Shown here one piece after another: positions 8,065 through 16,651 of a stretch of DNA of 64,000 nucleotides (within the stretch, counting starts at the first letter, position 1; each line of letters opens with the position of its first letter). Source of the DNA: Luteibacter pinisoli. GTDB taxonomy: Bacteria; Pseudomonadota; Gammaproteobacteria; Xanthomonadales; Rhodanobacteraceae. The notes under the pieces are model-generated. The model saw nothing but the letters and a program-made list of their open reading frames with translations. It was not told the origin of the DNA and did not search any database. A program made the position numbers and the translations under genes. The DNA lies in the NCBI RefSeq assembly GCF_006385595.1, contig NZ_CP041046.1:372001-436000 (forward strand), read 5' to 3'.

Positions 8065-8649
8065 CTACTTTGCCAGCCGCTTGAGGCGGAGCTGGAGCCA
8101 CTTGTCCACGTCAGCCCATTCGGTGGCGAGGATGCTGTAGCAGACGGTATCGCGGAGCGAGCCGTCTTCGCGGCGCTTGTGGGCGCGCAGGATGCCCTCG
8201 CGCTTCGCGCCGATCCGTTCGATGGCGCGCTGGGAATCCTGGTTATAGGCGTCGGTGTGGAATTCCACCGCCACCACGCCCAGGTTCTGGAACGCGTTAT
8301 CCAGCAGCAGGTGCTTGCACGCCGTGTTCAGATGGCTGCGCTGCCAGCGCTTCGCGTACCAGGTATAGCCGATGGCCAGGCGGTAGGGGTCGGGCGTGAT
8401 GTCGTAGTAGCGCGTGGTGCCGACGATGTCCCCGCTGGCGTTCTCACGCACCACCCATGGCGCCATCCGGCCTTCGACCTCGCCACGCAGGGCCTTTTCG
8501 ACGTAGGCGGTCATCTGGCCCGGGGCGGGCACGGTGGTGAACCAGAGGTCCCACAGGTTGCCATCGGCGGCGGCCTGCTCCAGGGCGGGCACGTGGGACA
8601 GGGCCATGGGTTCCAGGGTGACCCAGGCGTTTTCCAGGCGATCGGCCAT
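8065..8649 (-). CDS. GNAT-family N-acetyltransferase (RimJ/RimL-like)
   Basis: A 194-residue acetyltransferase of the GNAT fold, closest in style to the RimJ/RimL group that acetylates protein N-termini or small molecules using acetyl-CoA. Visible family signatures are DIVGTTRYYDITPDPYRLAIGYTWYAKRWQRS (quoted in part: the GYTWYAKRWQRS strand and loop) and the C-terminal NQDSQRAIERIGAKREGILR. The real substrate is unknown. It converges with the HlyD gene, whose stop lies three bases away, and is followed in its upstream direction by the YdcH gene on the same strand. Confidence 0.88.
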   Translation of the reverse strand: MADRLENAWVTLEPMALSHVPALEQAAADGNLWDLWFTTVPAPGQMTAYVEKALRGEVEGRMAPWVVRENASGDIVGTTRYYDITPDPYRLAIGYTWYAKRWQRSHLNTACKHLLLDNAFQNLGVVAVEFHTDAYNQDSQRAIERIGAKREGILRAHKRREDGSLRDTVCYSILATEWADVDKWLQLRLKRLAK

Positions 8650-8663
8650 GCGAAGGGCTCCGT

Positions 8664-8870
8664 TCAGGCGTCCAGGTCGGGGATCAGGCGGCTTTCGATG
8701 CGGGCAATCGTGTCTTTCAACAGTAACTTGCGCTTCTTGAGGCGGGTGAGCTGGACCTCGTCGCGGCCGATGGCCAGGGCGAGCTGCTCAATCGCAGCGT
8801 CGAGATCGCGGTGCTCTACCTTGAGCTCGGCGAGGCGCTGGGATAGCTGGGTGGAATCCTGAACCTGCAT
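8664..8870 (-). CDS. YdcH/DUF465-family small protein
   Basis: A 68-residue, highly charged helical protein with the DUF465 pattern: an N-terminal helix (LSQRLAELKVEHRDLDAAI) and a lysine-rich second helix containing LTRLKKRKLLLKDTI. These form a short helical hairpin; the family is common in proteobacteria and has no agreed function. The ATG at 8870 begins the conserved region, while open frame upstream runs into the ttcA leader. It lies 14 bases before the acetyltransferase gene and may be co-transcribed with it. Confidence 0.85.
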   Translation of the reverse strand: MQVQDSTQLSQRLAELKVEHRDLDAAIEQLALAIGRDEVQLTRLKKRKLLLKDTIARIESRLIPDLDA

Positions 8871-8971
8871 GGCGACGGCCGGCGGGGAGGGAAGCGGGAA
8901 GTTTACCCCCCGGCGGGGCAGCCCGCAGCGGCTACAATAGGAGGCTCGTCCCTTCCGTAGCACCCCGCAGC

Positions 8972-9844
8972 ATGTCCGCCATCCCTGACACCACCCGCAA
9001 ACAGACCTACGAAGCCGGCAAGCTGGCCAAGCGCCTGCGCCGCCAGGCCGGCCAGGCCATTGCCGACTACGGCATGATCGAGGACGGCGACAAGGTGATG
9101 GTGTGCCTGTCCGGCGGCAAAGACTCCTACACCATGCTCGACATCCTGCTCTCGCTGCAGGCGAAGGCGCCGGTGCGCTTCGAGCTGATCGCCGTGAACC
9201 TGGACCAGAAGCAGCCGGATTTCCCCGCGCACGTGCTTCCGGAATACCTGACCGGGCGCGGCGTCCCGTTCCACATCATCGAGCAGGATACGTACAGCGT
9301 CGTCACGCGGGTGATCCCGCAGGGCAAGACGATGTGCAGCCTGTGCTCGCGCATGCGCCGCGGCGCGCTGTACCAGTGGGCGTCGGACAACGGCGTGACC
9401 AAGATCGCGCTGGGCCACCACCGCGACGATATCCTCGGCACGTTCTTCCTGAACATGTTCTACCAGGGCAGCCTGAAAGCCATGCCGCCCAAGCTGCAGT
9501 CGGACGACGGCAAGCACGTGGTCATCCGCCCGCTGGCGTACTGCCGCGAGGATGACATCGAGGCCTTTGCCGAGGCGAAGGCGTTTCCCATCATTCCCTG
9601 CAACCTGTGTGGCTCGCAGGAAAACATGCAGCGCAAGGTGGTCAAGCGCATGCTGGCCGACTGGGAAAAAAGCCACCCGGGGCGCAGCGAGACGATGTTC
9701 CGGGCGCTGGGTAACATCGCGCCGTCGCAGCTGATGGATCGACACCTGTTCGACTTCGCGGGCCTCGGCGCACGCGAAGGCGCGGCGCGCGCTGACACGC
9801 ATGCATGGCTTGGCGGTAGCGACGCCGCCGACGACAACGACTGA
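8972..9844 (+). CDS. ttcA: tRNA 2-thiocytidine(32) synthetase
   Basis: A 290-residue TtcA. It carries the PP-loop ATP motif SGGKDS at about residues 49-54, the CSLC pair and the later CNLC pair; in the family these cysteines hold the iron-sulfur cluster and bind sulfur. The enzyme thiolates cytidine 32 of certain tRNAs in the cytosol, using ATP and sulfur relayed from a cysteine desulfurase. Length and motif spacing are normal. An aminotransferase gene follows after 35 bases on the same strand, but a functional link between them is not obvious. Confidence 0.96.
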   Translation: MSAIPDTTRKQTYEAGKLAKRLRRQAGQAIADYGMIEDGDKVMVCLSGGKDSYTMLDILLSLQAKAPVRFELIAVNLDQKQPDFPAHVLPEYLTGRGVPFHIIEQDTYSVVTRVIPQGKTMCSLCSRMRRGALYQWASDNGVTKIALGHHRDDILGTFFLNMFYQGSLKAMPPKLQSDDGKHVVIRPLAYCREDDIEAFAEAKAFPIIPCNLCGSQENMQRKVVKRMLADWEKSHPGRSETMFRALGNIAPSQLMDRHLFDFAGLGAREGAARADTHAWLGGSDAADDND

Positions 9845-9879
9845 CACTTTCCCTTCCACCGCTTCAAGGCCTGACGATC

Positions 9880-11067
9880 ATGACCCTGTTCTCCGCTGTC
9901 GAACTCGCCCCGCGCGATCCGATCCTTGGCCTTAACGAAGCCTTCGGCGCCGATACGCGCGCGGACAAGGTGAACCTCGGCGTGGGCGTGTACTACGACG
10001 CCAACGGCCACGTCCCGCTGCTGCGCGCCGTGCGCGAAGCCGAAAAAGCTCGCCTCGAAGCCCAGCTGCCGCGCGGCTACCTGCCCATCGACGGTATCGC
10101 GCTGTACGACAGCGCCGTGCAGAAGCTGCTGTTCGGCGCGGCGTCGCCGCTGCTCGCGGATCGTCGCGTGGTGACCGCGCAGGCGCTCGGCGGCACCGGC
10201 GCACTGAAAGTCGGTGCCGATTTCCTGAAGCGCCTGAACCCCGACGTGCCGGTGGCGATCAGCAACCCGAGCTGGGAGAACCATCGCGCGCTGTTCGAGT
10301 CCGCGGGCTTCAACGTCGTCGACTACCCGTACTACGACGCCGCCACGCACGGCGTGGACGTGGACGCCATGCTCAAGGGTCTCGCCGCGCTGCCGAAGGG
10401 CGCCGTCGTGGTGCTGCACGCGTGCTGCCACAACCCCACCGGTGTCGACCTCGCCGAGGCGGACTGGAAGCGCGTGATCGAGGCCGTCCGCACGCACGGC
10501 CTCGTGCCGTTCCTCGATATCGCCTACCAGGGTTTCGGTGATGGCATCGAAGCGGACGCCGTGGCCGTGCGCCTTTTCGCGCAAGCCGACGTGCCGTTCT
10601 TCGTCGCCAGCTCGTTCTCGAAGTCGTTCTCGCTGTACGGCGAGCGCGTGGGTGCGCTGTCCATCGTCACCGCCTCGCATGACGAAGCCGTGCGCGTGCA
10701 GTCGCAGCTCAAGCGCGTTATCCGCACCAACTACTCCAACCCGCCGACGCACGGCGCGGCCGTGGTCTCCGCGGTGCTGAACCACGACGACCTGCGCGCC
10801 ACCTGGGAAACCGAACTGGGCGAGATGCGCGAGCGCATCCGCGCGATGCGTCGCGGCCTCGTCGAGCGGCTCGCGAGTGCCGGCGATTTCGGTTTCATCG
10901 AACGCCAGCGCGGCATGTTCTCCTACTCGGGCCTCTCCAGCGCCCAGGTGGACCGCCTGCGCGACGAGTTCGGCATCTACGCCGTCGGCACCGGCCGCAT
11001 CTGCGTTGCCGCGCTGAACGACAGGAACATTGACCGGGTCGCCGAAGCGATCAAGAGCGTGGTCTGA
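9880..11067 (+). CDS. aromatic/aspartate aminotransferase (class I)
   Basis: A 395-residue PLP-dependent aminotransferase of the AspC/TyrB subgroup. The PLP-binding lysine is in SSFSKSFSLYGERVG, substrate-binding residues are in NPSWENH and HACCHNPTG, and TNYSNPPTHGAAVV is typical of TyrB-type enzymes. It transfers amino groups between aspartate or aromatic amino acids and 2-oxoglutarate. The sequence does not cleanly separate TyrB from AspC, so no symbol is given. An RdgC gene starts 76 bases downstream on the same strand. Confidence 0.92.
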   Translation: MTLFSAVELAPRDPILGLNEAFGADTRADKVNLGVGVYYDANGHVPLLRAVREAEKARLEAQLPRGYLPIDGIALYDSAVQKLLFGAASPLLADRRVVTAQALGGTGALKVGADFLKRLNPDVPVAISNPSWENHRALFESAGFNVVDYPYYDAATHGVDVDAMLKGLAALPKGAVVVLHACCHNPTGVDLAEADWKRVIEAVRTHGLVPFLDIAYQGFGDGIEADAVAVRLFAQADVPFFVASSFSKSFSLYGERVGALSIVTASHDEAVRVQSQLKRVIRTNYSNPPTHGAAVVSAVLNHDDLRATWETELGEMRERIRAMRRGLVERLASAGDFGFIERQRGMFSYSGLSSAQVDRLRDEFGIYAVGTGRICVAALNDRNIDRVAEAIKSVV

Positions 11068-11143
11068 TCCACCCATCGACTTTCCCGCCGGCGGGCGCCT
11101 CGCGCCTGCCACGGTCACCCCTTTGCATGAGAATCATCGATAC

Positions 11144-12052
11144 ATGTTTTTTCGTAACCTGACGCTTTTCCGTTTCTCTGATTCCGTTGCCACCGACCTC
11201 GACCGCCTCGATGAGGTACTGCCGGAGCATCGCCTGCGCCCGGTCGGCCCGATGGAGCTGTCGGCACGTGGCTTCGTATCGCCGCTGGGCCGTAACGAAG
11301 AAGGCCTGACCCATAACGTGGCCCGCAACACGATGGTCACCGTCGGCAGCGAAGATAAGTTGCTGCCGTCCTCGGTGGTCAACGATGAAGTCGCCAACCG
11401 CGTGCAGAAGATCGTCGACGAGGAAGGCCGCAAGATCGGTGGTCGCGAGCGCAAGAAGATCAAGGATGACGTGCTTAACGAGCTCGTCCCCCGCGCGTTC
11501 GTCCGCAGCTCGCGGATGAAGGCTTACGCCGACAAGAAGAACGGCTGGTTCGTGCTGGATACCTCCAGTCGCAAGTCGGCTGAGAATGCCCTGAGCCAAG
11601 TCCGCGAGGCCCTCGGCAGCTTCCCGGCCGTGCCCCTGGCGCCGGAAGAGTCGCCGCGGATTCTCATGACCCACTGGGTCGCCACCGGTGAACTGCCCGC
11701 CGGCCTGGCCCTGGGCGACGAGTGCGAGCTGCGCGACCCGGCCACGGCCTCTGGCGCCATCGCCCGCTGCCGCCGGCAGGATCTCGACACCGATGAGATC
11801 CGGGAGCACCTGCGCACGGGAAAACAGGTGTTCCAGCTTGGTTTGGTCTTCGACGACCGCATCTCTTTTGTACTTGGTGAGGACCTGATCCTGCGTAAAA
11901 TCAAGTTCACGGACGTGGTGCTGGACGAGCAGACCGACAGCCCCGAGAGCGCCGCCGCCGAAATGGACGCCAACTTTGCCCTGATGGCGCTGGAGTACGA
12001 GCGCCTGCTGGCCAAGATGGAAGAGTGGTTCAAGCTGCCGCGCCCGGAGTGA
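11144..12052 (+). CDS. rdgC: recombination-associated protein RdgC
   Basis: A 302-residue RdgC, recognised from its start MFFRNLTLFRF and the conserved GFVSPLGR segment. In the family, RdgC forms a ring dimer around double-stranded DNA and restrains RecA-mediated strand exchange on the nucleoid. Length is normal. The ATG at 11144 begins the conserved N-terminus; the open frame further upstream overlaps the aminotransferase gene and is not coding. It stands between a metabolic gene and a metalloprotease gene on the same strand. Confidence 0.95.
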   Translation: MFFRNLTLFRFSDSVATDLDRLDEVLPEHRLRPVGPMELSARGFVSPLGRNEEGLTHNVARNTMVTVGSEDKLLPSSVVNDEVANRVQKIVDEEGRKIGGRERKKIKDDVLNELVPRAFVRSSRMKAYADKKNGWFVLDTSSRKSAENALSQVREALGSFPAVPLAPEESPRILMTHWVATGELPAGLALGDECELRDPATASGAIARCRRQDLDTDEIREHLRTGKQVFQLGLVFDDRISFVLGEDLILRKIKFTDVVLDEQTDSPESAAAEMDANFALMALEYERLLAKMEEWFKLPRPE

Positions 12053-12125
12053 TCCGTCGGGCCGGTCGCGATGGTTGATACGCCGGAGTGGGATGTTGGT
12101 CGGGATCGGTTCTGAGACTGGCAAC

Positions 12126-12893
12126 ATGACATTAGAGCAAGGCGACTGGCTGGAACTGGCGACGCCGACGGGCGGCACGATACGCGTGCTGAAGTCGGCC
12201 CACCCGCGTGCGCGCCGCTTGCGCCTGACGGTGACACCGAAGGGCGCGCGGCTGACGTATCCGAACGGAACGCACGTGGCGCAGATGACGGCGTTCCTGC
12301 GTCATCACGCGGACTGGCTGGAGCAGAAGCTCGGCGAATTCCACATGGATGCCGAGCCGCTGCCGGCGCTGAAGGTAGGCGTGCCGACGCAGTTTCCGTT
12401 CCGCGGTGAAGAGGTCACCCTGGACTGGGCCGAAGGCCCGTACCCGCGCGTGCAGCACGACGAAGGTGGCCTCACCCTGGTGCTGCCCGGCCCGCATCAC
12501 CGCCAGTTGCTGGTGGCGCGCGGTTTGCTGGCCACGTTCTTCGAAGCGCAGATCCGCAAGGATGTCTCGCGCTGGCTGCCGGGCTACATCCCGCTGATCA
12601 ATGCGGCACCCACCGCGCTACGCATCCGCCCGCTGAAAAGCCTGTGGGGCAGCCTGGATACGCGCGACCGCATCAACCTTGACCTCGCCCTGGCGCTCGC
12701 ACCGCCGGCGGCGCTGCGTTACGTGCTCGTCCACGAGCTATGCCATCTGAAAGTGCGCAATCACTCGCCGCGCTTCTGGCACTGGGTGGAAAGCATCCTT
12801 CCCGAGCACAAGGAACAGCGCACGTGGTTGCGTGCGCACGGCAGTGGATTGAAAGCGCAGCTTGATCGCCTGATCGCCGACGTCGCCGACTGA
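12126..12893 (+). CDS. YgjP-like zinc metallopeptidase (M48/DUF45)
   Basis: A roughly 255-residue protein of the YgjP/DUF45 group. The zinc-peptidase motif HELCH sits in VLVHELCHLKVRNHSPRFW near residue 205, with the third ligand expected in the following NHSPRFW helix. A tryptophan-rich segment (LKSLWGSLDTRDRINLD) is typical of these proteins. It is cytosolic, with no signal peptide, and its substrate is unknown. I chose the ATG at 12126; an ATG at 12093 with a close GGAG and a TTG at 12075 are possible and would add only unconserved residues. Confidence 0.85.
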   Translation: MTLEQGDWLELATPTGGTIRVLKSAHPRARRLRLTVTPKGARLTYPNGTHVAQMTAFLRHHADWLEQKLGEFHMDAEPLPALKVGVPTQFPFRGEEVTLDWAEGPYPRVQHDEGGLTLVLPGPHHRQLLVARGLLATFFEAQIRKDVSRWLPGYIPLINAAPTALRIRPLKSLWGSLDTRDRINLDLALALAPPAALRYVLVHELCHLKVRNHSPRFWHWVESILPEHKEQRTWLRAHGSGLKAQLDRLIADVAD

Positions 12894-12927
12894 CGCGTCG
12901 GCGACGTCTCCCGATCAGCGGGCGGGA

Positions 12928-13929
12928 TCAGTGCGCGAGCGCGAAGCCGGTGATGATCTTCGCGGTTTCGTCCGGCTTTTCCAGCATCGGCATATGGTTG
13001 CAGCCGTTGAGCACGGTGGCGCCGATGGACGGTGCGTTCTTCAGGCCGTTGCGCATCGTGTCCAGCGCCGACACGTCGATGATCTTGTCGTCGTGGCACC
13101 AGATGCCAAGCACGGGCATCTGCAGCTTCGCCAGCACCGGATCCAGCGCGAAGGCCTGCTCCGGCTGCTTCAGCTCGGCGAAGGTGCGCTCGATGAACGC
13201 GCGATCGGCCACGTTGCGACGGATCAGCGCGTCTTCGATGCGGCCCGGCAGGTGCGGTGGCTTGGTGAAGATGCGTGCCAGCAGCGTCTCCAGTTCCTCG
13301 CGGTTGCTGAAGAGGAACGGATCCTTGCCGGCCTTCACGTCACGGACGAAGTCGTTCTCCTTGAACGTCAGGCCCAGCGAGCTCATCAGCGCGAGCGCAG
13401 CGACGCGCTCCGGGTGGTCGGCCGCATAGACGCCGGCGATCGCGCCGCCCATGGACTGGCCGACCAGAAGGAAATGCTGCAGGCCCGCCGCCTGGGCGAA
13501 GGCCTCCAGCCGTGCCGCCTGCGCGGGCACGCCGTAATCGCCGCCTTCGTTGCGCGATGACTCGCCCCAGCCGGGCAGGTCCGGGATCACCACGTGGAAA
13601 TGGTCGGTCAGGCCCTTGGCCATCTCCAGCCAGTTTTCCTTGTTGGCGGCGAAACCGTGCAGCAGCACGATGGTCGGGCCCTGGCCACCTTCGTAGTACG
13701 ACCATGTGGTGTCACCGGCGACGACGGTTCGCTTGTCGACGTGCGCCTGCATCGCCATGCGCGCCGCGTCTGCCTTGACCAGCAGCTGAGGCGCCAGGAG
13801 ATAGACCAGGCCCGCGCCGGCACCGAGCACCACGGCCACCACGATGAGGAACTTCAGGCGGCGCAGGAGCAGGCGCTGCCAGAGCGGGCGAGCGGTCGAG
13901 GGTGTTACGGGAGCGGGGGTGTTCGCCAT
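12928..13929 (-). CDS. membrane-anchored alpha/beta hydrolase
   Basis: A 333-residue alpha/beta hydrolase with one N-terminal membrane anchor (about residues 25-48), so the catalytic domain should face the periplasm. The oxyanion strand is VLLHGFAANKENW, the nucleophile elbow is GQSMGG, the acid lies in WCHDDKIID and the histidine in NGCNHMPMLEKPDE. These are the features of an esterase or lipase-like enzyme; the substrate is unknown. The start lies one base after the stop of the M1 peptidase gene upstream, so the two proteins are almost certainly made together. Confidence 0.9.
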   Translation of the reverse strand: MANTPAPVTPSTARPLWQRLLLRRLKFLIVVAVVLGAGAGLVYLLAPQLLVKADAARMAMQAHVDKRTVVAGDTTWSYYEGGQGPTIVLLHGFAANKENWLEMAKGLTDHFHVVIPDLPGWGESSRNEGGDYGVPAQAARLEAFAQAAGLQHFLLVGQSMGGAIAGVYAADHPERVAALALMSSLGLTFKENDFVRDVKAGKDPFLFSNREELETLLARIFTKPPHLPGRIEDALIRRNVADRAFIERTFAELKQPEQAFALDPVLAKLQMPVLGIWCHDDKIIDVSALDTMRNGLKNAPSIGATVLNGCNHMPMLEKPDETAKIITGFALAH

Positions 13930-13930
13930 G

Positions 13931-15781
13931 TCACTTCTTCTTCGACTTGCCGGCGAGGATGCCTTCCACCGCCTGCTGGGTCATCGGGTGGTAACCGGCC
14001 TTCGCCGTGGCGTAGGTCTTCTTCGCAAACGCGAGGCCTTCCGGCGTGCGGGCAAAGGCCTTGTACACCGGCGTGGTGAGGTAGAGGCGGCCGATGCGGG
14101 TCATGTGCTCGGCGGCAGCGGTCCACACGTCCTTGTCGCCCGCGGCGATCGCGTGCGCGTACCAGCGCATACCGATCTCGGCGTTAGGCGTGCCGGTGAG
14201 GTGCCATGCGGCATCCAGGGCCTTCATCTTGTCGAGCGGCGGCACGTCCGGCATGCGGTCCAGGAAGTACATCCACTCCTGCGTGTTCCAGCCCTTCGCG
14301 TCGAGCTTGGCGGCGTCGAGCTTATTGGCGAGGAAGGCGGTGCGCTGCTGGTCGATGCTGTCGAAGCGAGCCGAGGTGGGCAGCGGCGCATCCTTCGGGA
14401 TACCCGGCTGCCAGATCCACGCGCGCGCTTCCGCTTCGCTCATCTTGCCCGGGTTCTTGTCGAGCAGGTTGGCCTTCAGGTACGCAAACATCGTGTCGGT
14501 GTCGATGCTCTGGAAAGCGAAGTGCGCGAAGTAGCCCTTCAGGTAAGCGTCGAACGTCTCGCGGCCGAAGCGCTGCTCCAGCGTACGCAGGAACCACGAG
14601 CCCTTGTCGTAGGCGACCGACGACAGCGAATCGTCTGCGCCGACGCCACGTGCGTCCGGCGTGAGCTTCTGCGTGTTAGCCGGCATGTCGCCGATGGTCT
14701 TCTGCAGTTCGCGTGCGGAGAGCAGGGCTTCTTCGTCAGCCAGCGACTTGCCGTACACGGCCTCGGTGATGCGGCCCTGCACGTAGGTGGTGAAGCCTTC
14801 GTTGAGCCAGATATCGCGCCACGCGGCGCTGGTCACCAGGTTGCCGGACCACGAGTGCGCCAGTTCATGCGATACCAGCGACACCAGGCTCTTGTCGCCG
14901 ACCAGCACGGTGGGCGTGGCGAACGTCATGTTCGGGTTTTCCATGCCACCGAACGGGAACGACGGCGGCAGCACGAGGATGTCGTAACGGCCCCAGGCGT
15001 ACGGGCCGTACAGCTGCTCGGTGGTGGCGATCAGCTTTTCGGTGTCTTCGAATTCGTGCGCGGCCTTGCCGACCACGCTGGGCTCCGCATACACCGCGCT
15101 GCGCGGGCCGGTTTCCTTCACCGCGATGTCGCCCGCGGCGATGGCCAGCAGGTACGACGGGATCGGGTGTGGCTGGTCGAAGGTGAAGTCGCCATTGAGC
15201 GGATGCTTCGCGTCGTTGATGGCGCTCATCACCACGCGCACGTCCTTCGGCGCGCTGACATGCGCGTCGTAGGTAAAGCGGATGGCAGGCGAATCCTGCA
15301 GCGGCACCCAGGAGCGCGCATGGATGGATTCGGACTGCGAGAACATGAAGGGCTGCTTCTTGTCCGCCGTCTGTTCCGGCGTGAGCCACTGCAGGCCCGA
15401 CGCTTCCGGCACGGTCGTGTAGGTGATCCGCACGCTGGCCGGGTGGGCCGGTGCCTGGATGGTCAGCTTGGAGCCGAGCTCCTTGTCGCGCGGCGAGAGC
15501 GCGAACTTCAGGGTCGTGGCCTTGCCCGAGGCATCCACCGCGTCGACGCTGGCGATCTTCAGGTCGCGCGTGTCGAGGACCAGGTCCTTCGCCTTCGCGT
15601 CTTTCCAGTCCAGCTTCAGCGTCGCGTTGCCGGCCAGCTCTTTCTTGCCGAAGTCCACCTTGAGGTCGAGGTCGAGGTGGCTCACCCGGACCACGTCCGG
15701 CTGGGCGTACGAGTGCGGATCGGCGGCGAAGGCGGCGACGGGGAACGCCATGGTGACGGCGACAACGGGTAGCAGACGCAT
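13931..15781 (-). CDS. secreted M1-family metallopeptidase
   Basis: A 616-residue M1 aminopeptidase with an N-terminal signal peptide ending near AFAADPHS. It has the exopeptidase motif GGMENP, the zinc motif HELAHSW with the downstream glutamate in NEGFTTY, and a C-terminal helical domain resembling leukotriene A4 hydrolase-type members. It should act in the periplasm or outside the cell, trimming N-terminal residues from peptides. The C-terminus ends SKKK. It forms an operon with the membrane-anchored hydrolase directly downstream. Confidence 0.94.
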   Translation of the reverse strand: MRLLPVVAVTMAFPVAAFAADPHSYAQPDVVRVSHLDLDLKVDFGKKELAGNATLKLDWKDAKAKDLVLDTRDLKIASVDAVDASGKATTLKFALSPRDKELGSKLTIQAPAHPASVRITYTTVPEASGLQWLTPEQTADKKQPFMFSQSESIHARSWVPLQDSPAIRFTYDAHVSAPKDVRVVMSAINDAKHPLNGDFTFDQPHPIPSYLLAIAAGDIAVKETGPRSAVYAEPSVVGKAAHEFEDTEKLIATTEQLYGPYAWGRYDILVLPPSFPFGGMENPNMTFATPTVLVGDKSLVSLVSHELAHSWSGNLVTSAAWRDIWLNEGFTTYVQGRITEAVYGKSLADEEALLSARELQKTIGDMPANTQKLTPDARGVGADDSLSSVAYDKGSWFLRTLEQRFGRETFDAYLKGYFAHFAFQSIDTDTMFAYLKANLLDKNPGKMSEAEARAWIWQPGIPKDAPLPTSARFDSIDQQRTAFLANKLDAAKLDAKGWNTQEWMYFLDRMPDVPPLDKMKALDAAWHLTGTPNAEIGMRWYAHAIAAGDKDVWTAAAEHMTRIGRLYLTTPVYKAFARTPEGLAFAKKTYATAKAGYHPMTQQAVEGILAGKSKKK

Positions 15782-15848
15782 GGGGACTTCCGGTGGAGGG
15801 AAGTGCCCAGTATGCCACCCGCCGCCGGACGGCGCCGTCGGGGACCCT

Positions 15849-16598
15849 TTAGACCTTGTAGGCGCGGTGGATCGCGACGATGCCGCTGGTGAGGTTGCGC
15901 ACCTCGACGTGGCCGAAGCCGGCGGCCAGCATCATGCCCTTCAGGGTGTCCTGGTCCGGGTGCTTGCGGATCGACTCGGCCAGGTACTGGTAGCTGTCGG
16001 CGTCATTCGCAAACAGCCGGCCCAGGCGGGGCAGGATCTTGAAGGAATGCACGTCGTAAAGTTTCGAAAGCAGCGGGCTCTGCACCTTCGAGAACTCCAG
16101 CACGAGGGCACGGCCACCCGGCTTGAGGATCCGGTGCATGTCCGCCAGCGCCTTGTCCTTGTCGGTGACGTTGCGCAGGCCGAAGGCGATGGTGACGGCG
16201 TCGAAGCTGTTGTCCGGGAAGGGCAGGGCCTCGGCGTTCATCTGCGCCCAGCGCAGGCCCGAAACCAGGCCGCGGTCGGTCAGGCGGTCGCGGCCGACGC
16301 CGAGCATGGCGGCGTTGATGTCGCCCACCACCACCTCACCCTCGTCGCCGACGACCGGCTTGAGCAGCGCAGCGATGTCGCCCGTGCCGCCAGCCAGGTC
16401 GAGCACGCGGTCGCCACGGCGCACCCCGCTGACGGCCACGAAGTGGCGCTTCCACAGGCGGTGGATGCCGAACGACATCAGGTCGTTCATCAGGTCGTAG
16501 TTGCCCGCAACCGAGGTGAAGACCTGGCCGACGAGCTTCTGCTTGTCGGCCAGGGCGACCTCGCGGAAGCCAAAGTGCGTGGTTTTTTGCGTATCCAT
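15849..16598 (-). CDS. ubiE: demethylmenaquinone/2-polyprenyl-1,4-benzoquinol C-methyltransferase
   Basis: A 249-residue UbiE/COQ5 methyltransferase. The SAM-binding motif is DLAGGTGD, preceded by the family signature VFTSVAGNYDLMNDLMSFGI and followed by ALPFPDNSFDAVTIAFGLRN. It methylates a quinone-ring intermediate of ubiquinone, and of menaquinone where present, at the inner face of the membrane. The ATG at 16598 fits the conserved N-terminus; open frame upstream is not conserved. The terminal AIHRAYKV matches the usual family end. Confidence 0.95.
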   Translation of the reverse strand: MDTQKTTHFGFREVALADKQKLVGQVFTSVAGNYDLMNDLMSFGIHRLWKRHFVAVSGVRRGDRVLDLAGGTGDIAALLKPVVGDEGEVVVGDINAAMLGVGRDRLTDRGLVSGLRWAQMNAEALPFPDNSFDAVTIAFGLRNVTDKDKALADMHRILKPGGRALVLEFSKVQSPLLSKLYDVHSFKILPRLGRLFANDADSYQYLAESIRKHPDQDTLKGMMLAAGFGHVEVRNLTSGIVAIHRAYKV

Positions 16599-16651
16599 GC
16601 GGCCGATGTTACCGGGGATGGGGCCTGCCCGCGAGCGTGGGGCGGTGGGCG